From assembly GCF_003336205.1 (NCBI RefSeq), contig NZ_QPIE01000005.1, forward strand, positions 1 through 64,000: DNA of 64,000 nucleotides. Direction: 5' to 3'. The notes below the pieces were generated by a model that was not told the origin of the DNA, searched no databases, and saw only the letters and a list, made by a program, of their open reading frames with translations. Position numbers and translations under genes: made by a program. Each line of letters opens with the position of its first letter. Within the stretch, counting starts at the first letter, position 1. Origin of the DNA: Chryseobacterium lacus (GTDB taxonomy: Bacteria; Bacteroidota; Bacteroidia; Flavobacteriales; Weeksellaceae). Below, piece by piece: positions 52,943 to 61,975 of the stretch.

Positions 52943-53706
52943 TAAAGTATTCTTTGTATTTCGTGGTTAAATTCTTTAAATTTCATCAGATCATCATGGC
53001 TGCCGCCTTTTATTTCGATAAATTTTTTCTCTAAATCAGGTTTTTCTTGCTGTAATACTTCAAATAATTTCTTCCCGGATTTTAATGGAACTACTAAATC
53101 CTTATTGCCATGAAATTGATAAACAGGGCAGTTGACGGCTGTAATATTTTCATTGGAGAGAAAATGATACGCCATTTTGGGCGATATTTTTTCCGTCGTG
53201 GAGTAGGGAAGCCAACGACTGGCGATATCCTGCAGATTGTAAAATGTAGATTCCAGAATCAGCTGTTGTGGTTCATTATCTGCGGCCATTTTCACAGCAA
53301 AACTTCCGCCCAAACTTCTACCATAAACAATGATATTTTCTTCGCCGTATATTTCTTTCAGGAAATTATAGCAAAACTGTGCATCCGAAAAAAGATAGTT
53401 TTCCTGTCGTGGACCTGTGCTTTTTCCGTATTGTCGGTAATCCATCACGAAAACATCATACCTAAACCTGGTGAATTCAGAAGCGATCTTTCCCCAGCGC
53501 ACCAAATTATCCGCATTGCCATGATAATAGAGAATTACACCTTTGGGATTTTCGACTTTGAAATGTAGTGCGTTTATCTTTCCATTGTGCGGAGTCCGGA
53601 ATACATGTTCCCTGAAATTTAAAGGAAAATCAAAAACATAATCATCCGGTAATTTCACGGGCAAAAAGACGATTTTTTCCTGGAGATAATGTAAAATTTT
53701 GGCCAT
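52942..53706 (-). CDS. Alpha/beta hydrolase (BEM46-like), copy with HG motif
   Basis: A 254-residue serine hydrolase. Oxyanion motif YYHGN (H62, G63), nucleophile S131 in VYGRSLGGS, acid in HGNKDLVVP and the His in GGSHDDL. No signal peptide is evident. It is a paralogue of the next gene upstream (53724), sharing MDYRxYGKSTG and YGRS regions, with a 17-nt gap. Substrate unknown. Confidence 0.85.
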   Translation of the reverse strand: MAKILHYLQEKIVFLPVKLPDDYVFDFPLNFREHVFRTPHNGKINALHFKVENPKGVILYYHGNADNLVRWGKIASEFTRFRYDVFVMDYRQYGKSTGPRQENYLFSDAQFCYNFLKEIYGEENIIVYGRSLGGSFAVKMAADNEPQQLILESTFYNLQDIASRWLPYSTTEKISPKMAYHFLSNENITAVNCPVYQFHGNKDLVVPLKSGKKLFEVLQQEKPDLEKKFIEIKGGSHDDLMKFKEFNHEIQRIL

Positions 53707-53723
53707 TTATTTCGGTAAACTTT

Positions 53724-54590
53724 TTAATTTCTGTGGTTGATATTTAAACTCGTATGCTGGTAATTAATTTCACGTTCAGGTTCTTCAACATCTTCGAATA
53801 TTTCATCCAAGACTTTATGATATTCTTTAAACTTATGAACATCAACATGTCCGGCCTTTAAAATAATATAAAGCCTTGTATTTTCCGGCTGAATTTCCGA
53901 AAGTTCTATAGCCGTTTTTACGGGAACCAGCCTGTCGTCGCTTCCATGGATGATTTTTATCGGACAGTGAACCTTTCTCAAATACTTGTAGGTTGGCAAA
54001 TTAAAACGAACAAAATATTTGGCGGGAATCCAGGGCAAATAGCGGTTCACGGCACGTTCGAGGCTGTAAATAGGAGAGTTGAGAATCAAAAGCCTTGGAT
54101 TGTTATTGGCAGCCAACATGGAAGCAAAACCTGTACCTATACTCCTCCCGTAAACAATAATTCTTTCCTCCGGAACTTGCTGTTTTACAAGATTATAAAC
54201 AAACTGAATGTCATATTTCAATCCGTCTGAAGTTCGTTTGCCGGTACTTTTCCCAAAACCTCTGTAATCCAACATAATGACATCATAGTTCAACCTTGTA
54301 AAATCAATGGCGAATTTTCCCCACCCCTTGATACTTTTCGTATTTCCCTTGAGATAAAAAACAATACCTTTCGTGTTCTCAGATTTGAAATGGAGGTAGC
54401 TGATCTTGACGCCAGGTTCGGTCTCAGCCTCCAATTCTTCAACGGTGAGTTGGTCGTAGGCAAATTTAAAATCAGGAGGAAGTTTTTCAGGATGAAAGAA
54501 AAATTTTTGTTGAAAAAAATAAATAATCAATCCTAAAAATAAGGTGACCAGAATAATGATGACGGCAATATTGTAAAGATCAATTTTCAT
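53724..54590 (-). CDS. Alpha/beta hydrolase, membrane-anchored paralogue (KG variant)
   Basis: A 288-residue paralogue of the neighbouring hydrolase, with an added N-terminal membrane helix (about 8-26). Nucleophile S150 in VYGRSIGTG, acid in HGSDDRLVP and His in AGHVDVHKF are intact, but the usual HG of the oxyanion loop is KG (K81-G82 in FYLKGNTKS). It probably retains activity; substrate unknown. Confidence 0.83.
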   Translation of the reverse strand: MKIDLYNIAVIIILVTLFLGLIIYFFQQKFFFHPEKLPPDFKFAYDQLTVEELEAETEPGVKISYLHFKSENTKGIVFYLKGNTKSIKGWGKFAIDFTRLNYDVIMLDYRGFGKSTGKRTSDGLKYDIQFVYNLVKQQVPEERIIVYGRSIGTGFASMLAANNNPRLLILNSPIYSLERAVNRYLPWIPAKYFVRFNLPTYKYLRKVHCPIKIIHGSDDRLVPVKTAIELSEIQPENTRLYIILKAGHVDVHKFKEYHKVLDEIFEDVEEPEREINYQHTSLNINHRN

Positions 54591-54644
54591 TTTTTATACC
54601 TGACGATATAAAAATACTAAAACCGTTTTACAAAGGATAAAAAT

Positions 54645-55616
54645 TTATAAAAAATGTTTAAAAACCAGCCATTTTTCCTGATAATATTTTCTTATCTGAT
54701 GTTTTTGTCTCCGCCGCCAAGTTTCGGGAAGTTGTGCATAAAACCCAATATGAGAGCGAACTACAGCCCAGAGATGCGAAAAACCATGCCTGAATGCAAA
54801 CTGAATTCCTGCGATACCATCCAAACTGAGCCTGAAAAAAAGTAGCCAAAGCAAATTTGGAAAAGGGAGATTCTTCAGCATCATCGAGAGATTATTTCTA
54901 AAATTCAAAAAAGTTTTCTCAGGATTCTGATTGCTGAGCGTTCCTCCGCCAACGTGATACACAGCAGATTTTCCCGTGTACATGATTTTTTTTCCCGAAT
55001 TTTTCAATCGCCAGCACAAATCTATTTCTTCCTGATGGGCAAAAAAACGTTCATCGAAACCGCCCTGTTCCCGGAAATCTTTACTCCGGATAAAAAGTGA
55101 ACAGCCTGAAGCCCAGAAAATTTCCGTTTCATCATCATATTGTCCTTTATCTTCTTCGATAGAATTAAAAATTCTGCCACGACAGTAGGGAAATCCTAAA
55201 TTATCGATAAAACCTCCTCCAGCACCTGCGTATTCAAAGAAATTTCTATTATGATAGGAGAGGATTTTAGGTTGTGCAGCGGCAATAGATTGGTCTGAAT
55301 CAAACAGAGCGATCATCGGTGGAATCCAATTCTGGGTAACTTCTACATCAGAATTAAGAAGACAATAAATTTCTGCATCTATGTTTTTTAATCCTGAATT
55401 GTAACCCGCAGCAAAACCTTCATTTTTGGAATTCTGAATAACCTTTACTGAAGGGAAATTATTCTCAACAAAAGTGACAGAATCATCTTCGGAAGCGTTG
55501 TCAATGATATAAGTATCTGCTTCCGGAGAATGCTGAACGACGATGGGAAGAAATTTCTCCAGCCATTTTTTTCCGTTCCAATTCAGTATTGCAATAGCCA
55601 ATCGGTTCTTATTCAT
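54645..55616 (-). CDS. Glycosyltransferase family 2
   Basis: A 323-residue GT2 enzyme, rhamnosyl- or WcaA-like: LAIAILNWNGKKWLEKFLP, NASEDDSV, NEGFAAGYNSGL, the metal-site LLNSDVEV, and WASGCSLFIR, GGFDERFFAHQEEIDLCWR. A C-terminal hydrophobic segment may contact the membrane. It overlaps the LpxL-like gene by 8 nt, so an envelope-lipid or surface-glycan target is likely. Confidence 0.87.
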   Translation of the reverse strand: MNKNRLAIAILNWNGKKWLEKFLPIVVQHSPEADTYIIDNASEDDSVTFVENNFPSVKVIQNSKNEGFAAGYNSGLKNIDAEIYCLLNSDVEVTQNWIPPMIALFDSDQSIAAAQPKILSYHNRNFFEYAGAGGGFIDNLGFPYCRGRIFNSIEEDKGQYDDETEIFWASGCSLFIRSKDFREQGGFDERFFAHQEEIDLCWRLKNSGKKIMYTGKSAVYHVGGGTLSNQNPEKTFLNFRNNLSMMLKNLPFPNLLWLLFFRLSLDGIAGIQFAFRHGFSHLWAVVRSHIGFYAQLPETWRRRQKHQIRKYYQEKWLVFKHFL

Positions 55617-56484
55617 CGTATTTTTTTATAGCGTGAGCGTATTTCCATTTTCTGTGGCTCCAGAGATAATTGTCGGGTCTTCTGCGGATAGAATTTTCCA
55701 GAAGCTGATGAAATTTTTTCACAATTTCATTTTTTTCAAACTTTTCATTTTCCGGTTCTACACGATAATAATTGACTTGGTAGTATCCTCTTTTCACTTT
55801 CTTCACATCGCAATACACGAAAACCAAATCCATCTTGGCCGCCAGCTTATCATATCCCACAAATACCGGTGTTTTCTGGTTCAGGAATTTCAGTCCGTAG
55901 CTCACTTCAGAAACGTGCGGCGTCTGGTCTGCCACAAACATATAAATCGAGTTGCCATCATTAGGAGACCGCAGCATGTGTTTCACCACTTCTTTCGCTT
56001 CTAAAGCTTGATTCCCGTGAGAATTTCGGATTATTTTCAGTTTTTCTTCCCAAAACTGGCTCTGCATTTTACGGTAAACAGGATGGCTGTTTTCCTGAGG
56101 AAGATTGGTGGCCAAAGCGGTGAACCATTCCCAATTGAAAACGTGTCCGGTGAGCATGATGACATTTTTGCCTTCTTTTTTAGCATTCCGGAAAACATCC
56201 TGATTCAGGTGTTGAACTCTTACTTTAAGTTCCGTACTGGAAACGGTGAAAGATTTAAGCGTCTCCACTAAATAATCGGAGAAATTAATATAAAATTTTT
56301 TCTTGATTTTTTTTAATTCTGAATTGGTCTTTTCTGGGAAGGAATTTTTCAAATTATTCATTACCACAGTTTTACGATAGCCAATAATATAGAATAAGAA
56401 AAAGAAAATAATATCAGAAAATAAATAGAGTACCCTCAGCGAAAGTCTCGAAAACAACAGTATAATCCTAAAAAAGAGTTCCAT
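55609..56484 (-). CDS. Lipid A-type acyltransferase, LpxL/HtrB family
   Basis: A 291-residue LPLAT acyltransferase. An N-terminal helix (LFFRIILLFSRLSLRVLYLF and next) is followed by the catalytic HX4E motif H114-VFNW-E119 in LTGHVFNWEW and the SIYMFVADQTPHVSEVSYGLKFL block. Likely adds a secondary acyl chain to lipid A or an ornithine-like lipid. ATG at 56484 (MELFFRII) preferred over an upstream in-frame ATG. Confidence 0.86.
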   Translation of the reverse strand: MELFFRIILLFSRLSLRVLYLFSDIIFFFLFYIIGYRKTVVMNNLKNSFPEKTNSELKKIKKKFYINFSDYLVETLKSFTVSSTELKVRVQHLNQDVFRNAKKEGKNVIMLTGHVFNWEWFTALATNLPQENSHPVYRKMQSQFWEEKLKIIRNSHGNQALEAKEVVKHMLRSPNDGNSIYMFVADQTPHVSEVSYGLKFLNQKTPVFVGYDKLAAKMDLVFVYCDVKKVKRGYYQVNYYRVEPENEKFEKNEIVKKFHQLLENSIRRRPDNYLWSHRKWKYAHAIKKYDE

Positions 56485-56564
56485 AAACTGTTGCAAATGT
56501 AGCGATATTAAAAAGATTGGAAAACTTTTTGCAGGCATAAAATCTTATTGTAATTTGCATTATT

Positions 56565-57143
56565 ATGAAAAAAATTCACCTTGCGTTTTCGCTAATGATC
56601 TCCAGTCTTTTAATTTCCTGTTCACAAAAAACAGAAAACAGTGCAGATCAGTATGTTTCCAAAGATTCTGTGATATCTGAATCGGATAGTGCAGCGGTAA
56701 AAGCGGAGCGAAAAAAGGTTCAGGAACAGGAAAAAGCCAAATTGGACAAACCTTACCGGGAAGATGAAAATGCTGAGGAAAAAATAGAATCACTCATCAA
56801 ACAGGCGCAGGCAGAGAATAAAAACATCATTTTACAAGCTGGAGGAAATTGGTGTATCTGGTGTCTTCGATTTAATGATTTTGTTCAAAAGACTCCGGAA
56901 CTGAAAAAACTGACAGCTGATCATTATCTGTATTATCATCTGAATTATTCGCCGAAAAATAAAAACGAAAAAGTATTCAACAGATATGGAAATCCCGGCG
57001 AAAAATATGGTTATCCTGTATTTATTGTTTTGGATAAAAACGGAAAATTAATCCACACTCAGGACAGTGCTGTTTTGGAAGACGGAAATGGCTACGATCT
57101 GGAAAAAGTGAAAACTTTCTTCACCCAATGGATTCCGAATTAA
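56565..57143 (+). CDS. Thioredoxin-like lipoprotein
   Basis: A 192-residue lipoprotein: signal ending LLISCSQK with C19 as lipidation site, a charged Glu/Lys helix (AAVKAERKKVQEQEKAKL), then a thioredoxin domain with AGGNWCIWCLRFNDF. The later YGYPVFIVLDKNGK contains the cis-Pro region. Faces the periplasm from the inner or outer membrane. Substrate unknown. Confidence 0.85.
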   Translation: MKKIHLAFSLMISSLLISCSQKTENSADQYVSKDSVISESDSAAVKAERKKVQEQEKAKLDKPYREDENAEEKIESLIKQAQAENKNIILQAGGNWCIWCLRFNDFVQKTPELKKLTADHYLYYHLNYSPKNKNEKVFNRYGNPGEKYGYPVFIVLDKNGKLIHTQDSAVLEDGNGYDLEKVKTFFTQWIPN

Positions 57144-57165
57144 CATACCATTAAACAGAATAAGA

Positions 57166-57202
57166 AAACCGTTTCTGCTAATCAGAAACGGTTTCGCTTT
57201 TT
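57166..57202. terminator. Bidirectional terminator between convergent genes
   Basis: AAACCGTTTCTG-CTAAT-CAGAAACGGTTT is a perfect 12-bp stem followed by CGCTTTTT on the + strand; it serves the lipoprotein gene and probably also the minus-strand gene ending at 57201. Confidence 0.9.
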
Positions 57203-57698
57203 AAATAAGTTGTTCCATACTGGAAACACTTTTATTTTTCTGATATTCTTCAAGTTTTTTTCTGATAAAACGGAGCGCAAATGGCGCAATATAAATCAGC
57301 GCAATGCCGATGAGCTTTTTCTTCCAGCTGGAACTTTTGATATTATTCTTGGCGAAATTCCCTACAAATGCGACTGCCCACAGTTTTAAAGCGTTGTCTA
57401 CAACGCCTCCTTTTATCGCGGTATCCGCAATACTCATGAAAGTGCTTTTGCTTATAATTTGATTCTTGACTTCTCCGGTGATGCGGCGAACAATTTCATT
57501 CTTTTTCAGAGTGATCTTTTTTTCACCTTGCTCATCCAGTTCTTCTTTCAGGAACTGGTCGGTATAACCATTGGTGAAGGCACTCAAACTTCTTTTTGCG
57601 TTATTAAAAGTGAGCAGATCTTCTTTATCGGCAATTTCCTTTTTCAGAAGTTCCTTTTTTCTGCGAAGTTCATCGAGGCTGTTATATTTATAAGACAT
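57201..57698 (-). CDS. Hypothetical protein of the YtxH/holin-like cluster
   Basis: A 165-residue protein of unknown function. The N-terminal third is a charged helix (SLDELRRKKELLKKEIADKEDL) and the C-terminal part has one hydrophobic stretch (KKLIGIALIYIAPFALRFI). It lies 1 nt after the holin-like gene. Probably a membrane-associated partner in that set. Confidence 0.65.
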   Translation of the reverse strand: MSYKYNSLDELRRKKELLKKEIADKEDLLTFNNAKRSLSAFTNGYTDQFLKEELDEQGEKKITLKKNEIVRRITGEVKNQIISKSTFMSIADTAIKGGVVDNALKLWAVAFVGNFAKNNIKSSSWKKKLIGIALIYIAPFALRFIRKKLEEYQKNKSVSSMEQLI

Positions 57699-57699
57699 A

Positions 57700-58008
57700 T
57701 CAGTCGTTTAGAGATTGTATTATTTTATTGGCTACTAAAGTTTTAATCGTTTTTTTACTCAGGAAAATGATCAGCATCAAAAGCAGGTAAAAACCCGCCA
57801 TGATCAGAATTCCGTAAGCATAATTTCCGAGGTAATATCCTATCAGTAATCCTAAACCTATATTCAACAATATGAGAAAAAACAACATACAGACTGACAG
57901 AAGTACAATAATGGAAATGGTTCCAGCTGTAACAGAAGTCTTTTCTGTTGCTTCCATTTTCAGAAGGTCTATTCTCTGGGAAGCATAATCTTTTAATATG
58001 TCCAACAT
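57700..58008 (-). CDS. Phage holin-superfamily-like membrane protein (Phage_holin_3_6 type)
   Basis: A 102-residue protein with two hydrophobic helices (TISIIVLLSVCMLFFLILLNI and AYGILIMAGFYLLLMLIIF) after a short amphipathic N-terminus DYASQRIDLLKMEATEK. This fits the DUF1469/holin-like family common in non-phage genomes next to YtxH proteins; no phage genes are present here. Confidence 0.75.
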   Translation of the reverse strand: MLDILKDYASQRIDLLKMEATEKTSVTAGTISIIVLLSVCMLFFLILLNIGLGLLIGYYLGNYAYGILIMAGFYLLLMLIIFLSKKTIKTLVANKIIQSLND

Positions 58009-58030
58009 GGTTTTTTGTTTTAAGTTATAA

Positions 58031-58055
58031 AAAAAGGAACTTTTCGTTCCTTTTT
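58031..58055 (-). terminator. Terminator after the YtxH gene
   Basis: AAAAAGGAAC-TTTTC-GTTCCTTTTT, a perfect 10-bp stem. It separates the YtxH gene from the two downstream genes, so these may get less transcript or use read-through. Confidence 0.8.
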
Positions 58056-58077
58056 ATTTGATCTGTGAGGACACTTT

Positions 58078-58461
58078 TTATCTCTTTAGTCCGTCCAGTT
58101 CTGATTCTACATCTTTTACAACATCCGTTGCCTGTGCTACAGCCTGATCTTTATATTTTCCGTAACCTTCCTTTACAGTGCTCGCTACATTGTTGACGGT
58201 TTCTTTAAAAGTAGATGAAATATTTCCGTACTGGTCTTTTACTTTTTCAGAAACATCGTGGTAGGTTTCTTTCGCTTTTTCAGACAGTTTTCCGTACTGG
58301 TCGGTTGCCTGATCTTTCAGATCATTTGCTTTATCCTTAATTTTTTTTCTTGTTTCTTTCCCTTCTTCAGGTGCGTACAGCATTCCGAGAATTACACCAG
58401 CAGCAGCTCCTGCTAATAATCCTGCTAATACAGCAGATGTGTTGTTGCTTCTTTTTGACAT
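58078..58461 (-). CDS. YtxH-domain protein
   Basis: A 127-residue protein with a small N-terminal hydrophobic helix (AVLAGLLAGAAAGVILGMLYAP, the YtxH domain) followed by a long amphipathic helix of repeated K/D-rich segments (KDQATDQYGKL, KDQYGNIS, KDQAVAQATDV), as in stress-induced YtxH and apolipoprotein-like proteins. First gene of the small membrane cluster. Confidence 0.85.
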   Translation of the reverse strand: MSKRSNNTSAVLAGLLAGAAAGVILGMLYAPEEGKETRKKIKDKANDLKDQATDQYGKLSEKAKETYHDVSEKVKDQYGNISSTFKETVNNVASTVKEGYGKYKDQAVAQATDVVKDVESELDGLKR

Positions 58462-58542
58462 TTTATTTTTATTTTAAGTTATTGTAATTGAGTATCTGCT
58501 GAGTAAAATTACAATTAATATACCAAAAGAACGTCTTCTGTC

Positions 58543-59226
58543 TTAAATATTATTAAAAGTTTTAATGTGTGACAGTATCAGCTGTGTGGTTTCTTTTTTA
58601 GTAAGTTGAGAATTGTCAATCAGAATGGCGTCTTTCGCCTGTATAAGTGGTGCTATCGTACGTTCGCTATCGGTTTTATCTCTGAGTATCAGATTCTCTT
58701 TTACTGAAGCAGCATCTGTTTTGATTCCTAATGACAAAAGTTCCAGATGTCTTCTTTTGGTGCGTTCATCAATACTGGCAGTGAGAAAAAATTTATAGTC
58801 TGCATTCGGCAACACGATAGATCCGATATCTCTGCCATCCATGATGATGCCGCCTTTCTCGGCAATAGACCGCTGGGTGTGCAGCAGGAACTCCCGAACT
58901 TCCGGAAGTGTGGCAATCAAGCTTACATTTTCAGAAATTTCCGGAGTTCTAATTTCGGACGAAATGTCTGTATTATTCAGGAAAAGAACCAACATTCCAT
59001 TGTCTTCTCTAAATTCCAGATTGATTTTATTTAGATTGCTAATCAGTTTCTGTAAGTCGATATTATCCTTTTCATTTTTGCAACATTGCAGTGCAAAATA
59101 GGTAATCCCCCGATATAAAGCTCCGGTATCCATGTGAATAAGGCCCAGTTTTTCCGCAATAACTTTAGAAATAGAGCTTTTCCCTGTAGAAGAGAATCCG
59201 TCAATGGCAATTACTGGCTTTCTCAT
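58543..59226 (-). CDS. cmk: (d)CMP kinase
   Basis: Phosphorylates CMP/dCMP with ATP. P-loop GFSSTGKS (10-17), MDTGALYRGITYFAL, IIMDGRDIGSIVLPNADYKFFLTAS and a KTDSERTIAPL segment are all present. The ATG at 59226 (MRKPVIAIDG) is the family start. Length 227. Confidence 0.93.
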   Translation of the reverse strand: MRKPVIAIDGFSSTGKSSISKVIAEKLGLIHMDTGALYRGITYFALQCCKNEKDNIDLQKLISNLNKINLEFREDNGMLVLFLNNTDISSEIRTPEISENVSLIATLPEVREFLLHTQRSIAEKGGIIMDGRDIGSIVLPNADYKFFLTASIDERTKRRHLELLSLGIKTDAASVKENLILRDKTDSERTIAPLIQAKDAILIDNSQLTKKETTQLILSHIKTFNNI

Positions 59227-59272
59227 TCCACAAAGTTCGTATTTTAAATTGAAAAACCTAAGAAAATGGAAA

Positions 59273-60265
59273 TTAATCGAATCGGTTTCCACTGAGATCT
59301 ATAGAAATTCCCAACATATTCACATTGGAAGCACTGTGATATCTGATATGAGAATAATCGATCACAAATGCATTGAACCTGATCCCGAAACCTGCTGAAA
59401 GTCCGGCAAAACTCCGTTGGTCCAACACGGCAAGTTCACTGCCTCTTTTCACATTATAACCCAATCTTATTCTGAAAGAACTCTCGGGAAACAGTTCAGC
59501 ACCGAAAGAGAAATGATCCATAATTTTTCTGGTAAAGCCTACTTCCTGTCCATTGAGATCCAATTCCGAAGAAATATTAAATTGTTGAAGATCGTGCGCT
59601 GTAATAGTGAGTGCTGCAGGAAATTTCTTTAAAATTTTTGTGTAGCCAAGGTCTATTCTGAAAGGAAGATTTTCCCTTGTTCCATCGAAAGTTTTGAACT
59701 GATAACCGAAATTTCTTGCTGCCAAAGCAAGGGTTTCGTTCGTTTTATCCAAATGATAAGTTACACCGATGGTTCCTGCGACGGCCATGGAAGTATAATT
59801 GTCAATTTTGGAATTAATGACTTGAACACCAGCTCCAATAGTCCATTCTTTTTCAAAATGATAGGCATATCCTGCACCTATAGCAGCGTCGAAAGCACCA
59901 AATTCTCCGTTCTGAAAACCAGCTTCATCGGTTCGTGGCATCTTTCCATAGTCCATATACCGGGCATTCGCAGTAATCATGTGTCCATTCTCAAATACGT
60001 GACCATAATTTAAGGTTCCGTAAGTGGAACCGGCCAGATAACTTGCTGCATTTACAGAAACCTGTTGATGCATGTCTGGATTCAATAAAGCAGGATTAAC
60101 CGCAGCAAAATTGACATCCTTGTCCATGATCGAAATTGCATCGCCTCCCAAAGCAGCTTGCCTTGCGGAAACGGGAAGATTGAGAAAAGGATATACATTT
60201 TCGCCGACTTGCGCTTGCGCAGTCCCTACGTAAAATAAAAGCAATGAAAGGTAAATTTTCTTCAA
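59273..60265 (-). CDS. porQ: Type IX secretion outer-membrane protein PorQ
   Basis: A 330-residue outer-membrane protein of the PorV/PorQ family: signal peptide to AQA, then FLNLPVSARQAALGGDAISI, VNFAAVNPALLNPD and a beta-barrel-like body ending DYSHIRYHSASNVNMLGISI. Required for type IX secretion together with PorU, PorV and PorZ in other species. The start codon is TTG (60265), supported by the signal peptide and the promoter just upstream. Confidence 0.9.
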   Translation of the reverse strand: MKKIYLSLLLFYVGTAQAQVGENVYPFLNLPVSARQAALGGDAISIMDKDVNFAAVNPALLNPDMHQQVSVNAASYLAGSTYGTLNYGHVFENGHMITANARYMDYGKMPRTDEAGFQNGEFGAFDAAIGAGYAYHFEKEWTIGAGVQVINSKIDNYTSMAVAGTIGVTYHLDKTNETLALAARNFGYQFKTFDGTRENLPFRIDLGYTKILKKFPAALTITAHDLQQFNISSELDLNGQEVGFTRKIMDHFSFGAELFPESSFRIRLGYNVKRGSELAVLDQRSFAGLSAGFGIRFNAFVIDYSHIRYHSASNVNMLGISIDLSGNRFD

Positions 60266-60282
60266 CGCAGAATTATGTATTG

Positions 60283-60311
60283 CAAAAATAATCCTTTTTA
60301 AAACTTATCAA
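60283..60311 (-). promoter_or_regulatory. Promoter of porQ
   Basis: Minus-strand TTG (60311-60309), 18-nt spacer and TATTTTTG (60290-60283), 17 nt before the start codon. Confidence 0.65.
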
Positions 60312-60371
60312 AATTTTTAACAAATTATTTCATCTCAAATTCAAATCTTTAAAAAATGTGCTGCTTTTCAT

Positions 60372-60379
60372 TATATTTG
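60372..60379 (+). promoter_or_regulatory. Promoter -7 element of pyrH
   Basis: TATATTTG, 35 nt before the pyrH ATG. Confidence 0.6.
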
Positions 60380-60414
60380 CACCGCACAATTTACAGCAAT
60401 TAATCTTGTATAAC

Positions 60415-61122
60415 ATGAAGTACAAAAGAATCCTCCTGAAACTGAGCGGCGAAGCACTGATGGGAAACCTACCATATGGTATTGATAACGACCGTTTGAA
60501 AGAATATGCGCAAGAAATAAAAAAAGTAGTGGAGGAAGGTTGCGAAGTGGCTATCGTTATTGGTGGCGGCAATATTTTCCGGGGCGTTGCCGGCGCAGCG
60601 AAAGGAATGGACAGAGTACAGGGAGATTATATGGGAATGTTGGCGACAGTAATCAACGGAATGGCATTGCAGGGCGCTTTGGAAGATGCCGGAATTTTCA
60701 CGAGGTTGCAAAGTGCGATTGAAATGGACAAAGTGGCAGAGCCGTTTATCAAAAGAAAAGCAGTTCGTCATTTAGAAAAGGGAAGGGTAGTGATCTTCGG
60801 AGCCGGAACGGGTAATCCTTATTTTACCACTGATACTGCGGCAACCCTGCGTGCAATAGAAATTGGGGCGGATGTAATCCTGAAAGGAACCCGGGTAGAC
60901 GGAATTTATGATTCTGATCCTGAGAAAAATGAAAATGCCGTCAAATTTAATTCCCTTACTTTTGATGAAGTTTTTGAGAAAGGGATAAAAGTAATGGATA
61001 TGACCGCCTTTACCCTGAGTCATGAAAACAAGCTTCCCATCATTGTTTTTGATATGAATAAAGATGGAAATCTCATGAAAATCGTACAAGGAGAAAGAAT
61101 CGGAACTTTAGTAGATTTGTAA
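60415..61122 (+). CDS. pyrH: UMP kinase
   Basis: Hexameric UMP kinase of the amino-acid-kinase fold: [54 protein letters not shown] and [15 protein letters not shown]. The ATG at 60415 is chosen over an upstream in-frame codon near the -7 element. The frr gene follows 23 nt later, the usual pyrH-frr pair. Confidence 0.95.
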   Translation: MKYKRILLKLSGEALMGNLPYGIDNDRLKEYAQEIKKVVEEGCEVAIVIGGGNIFRGVAGAAKGMDRVQGDYMGMLATVINGMALQGALEDAGIFTRLQSAIEMDKVAEPFIKRKAVRHLEKGRVVIFGAGTGNPYFTTDTAATLRAIEIGADVILKGTRVDGIYDSDPEKNENAVKFNSLTFDEVFEKGIKVMDMTAFTLSHENKLPIIVFDMNKDGNLMKIVQGERIGTLVDL

Positions 61123-61145
61123 AATAACATTATCATTTATTAATT

Positions 61146-61700
61146 ATGGAAGAATTAAATATGATTACAGATATGGTAAAGCAGGAAATGGATGCTGCAT
61201 TAAAGCATTTGGATCACGCTTTCCAGAAGATCAGAGCCGGAAGAGCTTCTACTACCATGGTACAGGATGTTATGGTAGAATATTATGGGACAATGACACC
61301 GCTCAATCAGGTAGCCAACGTCTCGGTTCCAGATGCCATGACGATTTCTATACAACCCTGGGACAGAACCGCCATCAATCCTATTGAAAAAGCGATTATA
61401 AATTCAAATCTTGGTTTCGCACCTTCAAATAATGGAGATAGTATCATTCTGAACGTGCCGCCACTAACCGAAGAACGCAGAAGAGACCTCGCAAAGCAGG
61501 CCAAAGCTGAAGCAGAACAAACGAAAGTTACGGTTCGCAATGCACGCCAGGACGGAATGAAGGAACTCAAAAAACTAGAAGGCATTTCTGAAGATTTAAT
61601 AAAAAATGCTGAAAATGAAATTCAGGAACTCACCGATAGTTATGTAAAACTCTGTGATGAGAACCTGAAAATAAAGGAAGCAGACATTATGAAAGTGTAA
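61146..61700 (+). CDS. frr: Ribosome recycling factor
   Basis: A 184-residue RRF: ALKHLDHAFQKIRAGRASTTMVQD, SVPDAMTISIQPWDRTAINPIEKAI, and RDLAKQAKAEAEQTKVTVRNARQDG. Complete. Followed by a hairpin (AACGCC/GGCGTT arms, 61725-61746) that may terminate the pyrH-frr unit. Confidence 0.95.
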   Translation: MEELNMITDMVKQEMDAALKHLDHAFQKIRAGRASTTMVQDVMVEYYGTMTPLNQVANVSVPDAMTISIQPWDRTAINPIEKAIINSNLGFAPSNNGDSIILNVPPLTEERRRDLAKQAKAEAEQTKVTVRNARQDGMKELKKLEGISEDLIKNAENEIQELTDSYVKLCDENLKIKEADIMKV

Positions 61701-61724
61701 TCTTTTACCTATAAAATAATTAAT

Positions 61725-61753
61725 AACGCCGGAGATTTCTGGCGTTCTTGGTT
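61725..61753 (+). terminator. Hairpin after frr
   Basis: AACGCCGGA and TTCTGGCGTT arms pair with one mismatch; the T run after it is weak (CTTGGTTTG). Confidence 0.55.
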
Positions 61754-61936
61754 TGTGAAAATTGAATATAATCGGTAATTTTTAGAGATTCTAATAACGA
61801 AATAATTCGATTATACATTTTTAATATTTGCTGAAATCCCTTTATTACCGAGAATTTGACAGTTTATAATTATTTTAAAGAAGGAAATTCTGATTTTTGT
61901 CATATTAATAAAAACTTAAAATTGGATGCTTTGTCA

Positions 61937-61944
61937 TAAATTTG
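61937..61944 (+). promoter_or_regulatory. Promoter -7 element of the first barrel gene
   Basis: TAAATTTG, 31 nt before the ATG at 61976. Confidence 0.5.
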
Positions 61945-61975
61945 CAGCACTAAATTAAATTAATTTTTAAAAATC

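Noticed and set aside
57700-58008. Prophage remnant, because of the holin-like protein
   Set aside because: No lysin, structural, integrase or other phage genes nearby; this family is common in non-phage stress clusters with YtxH.
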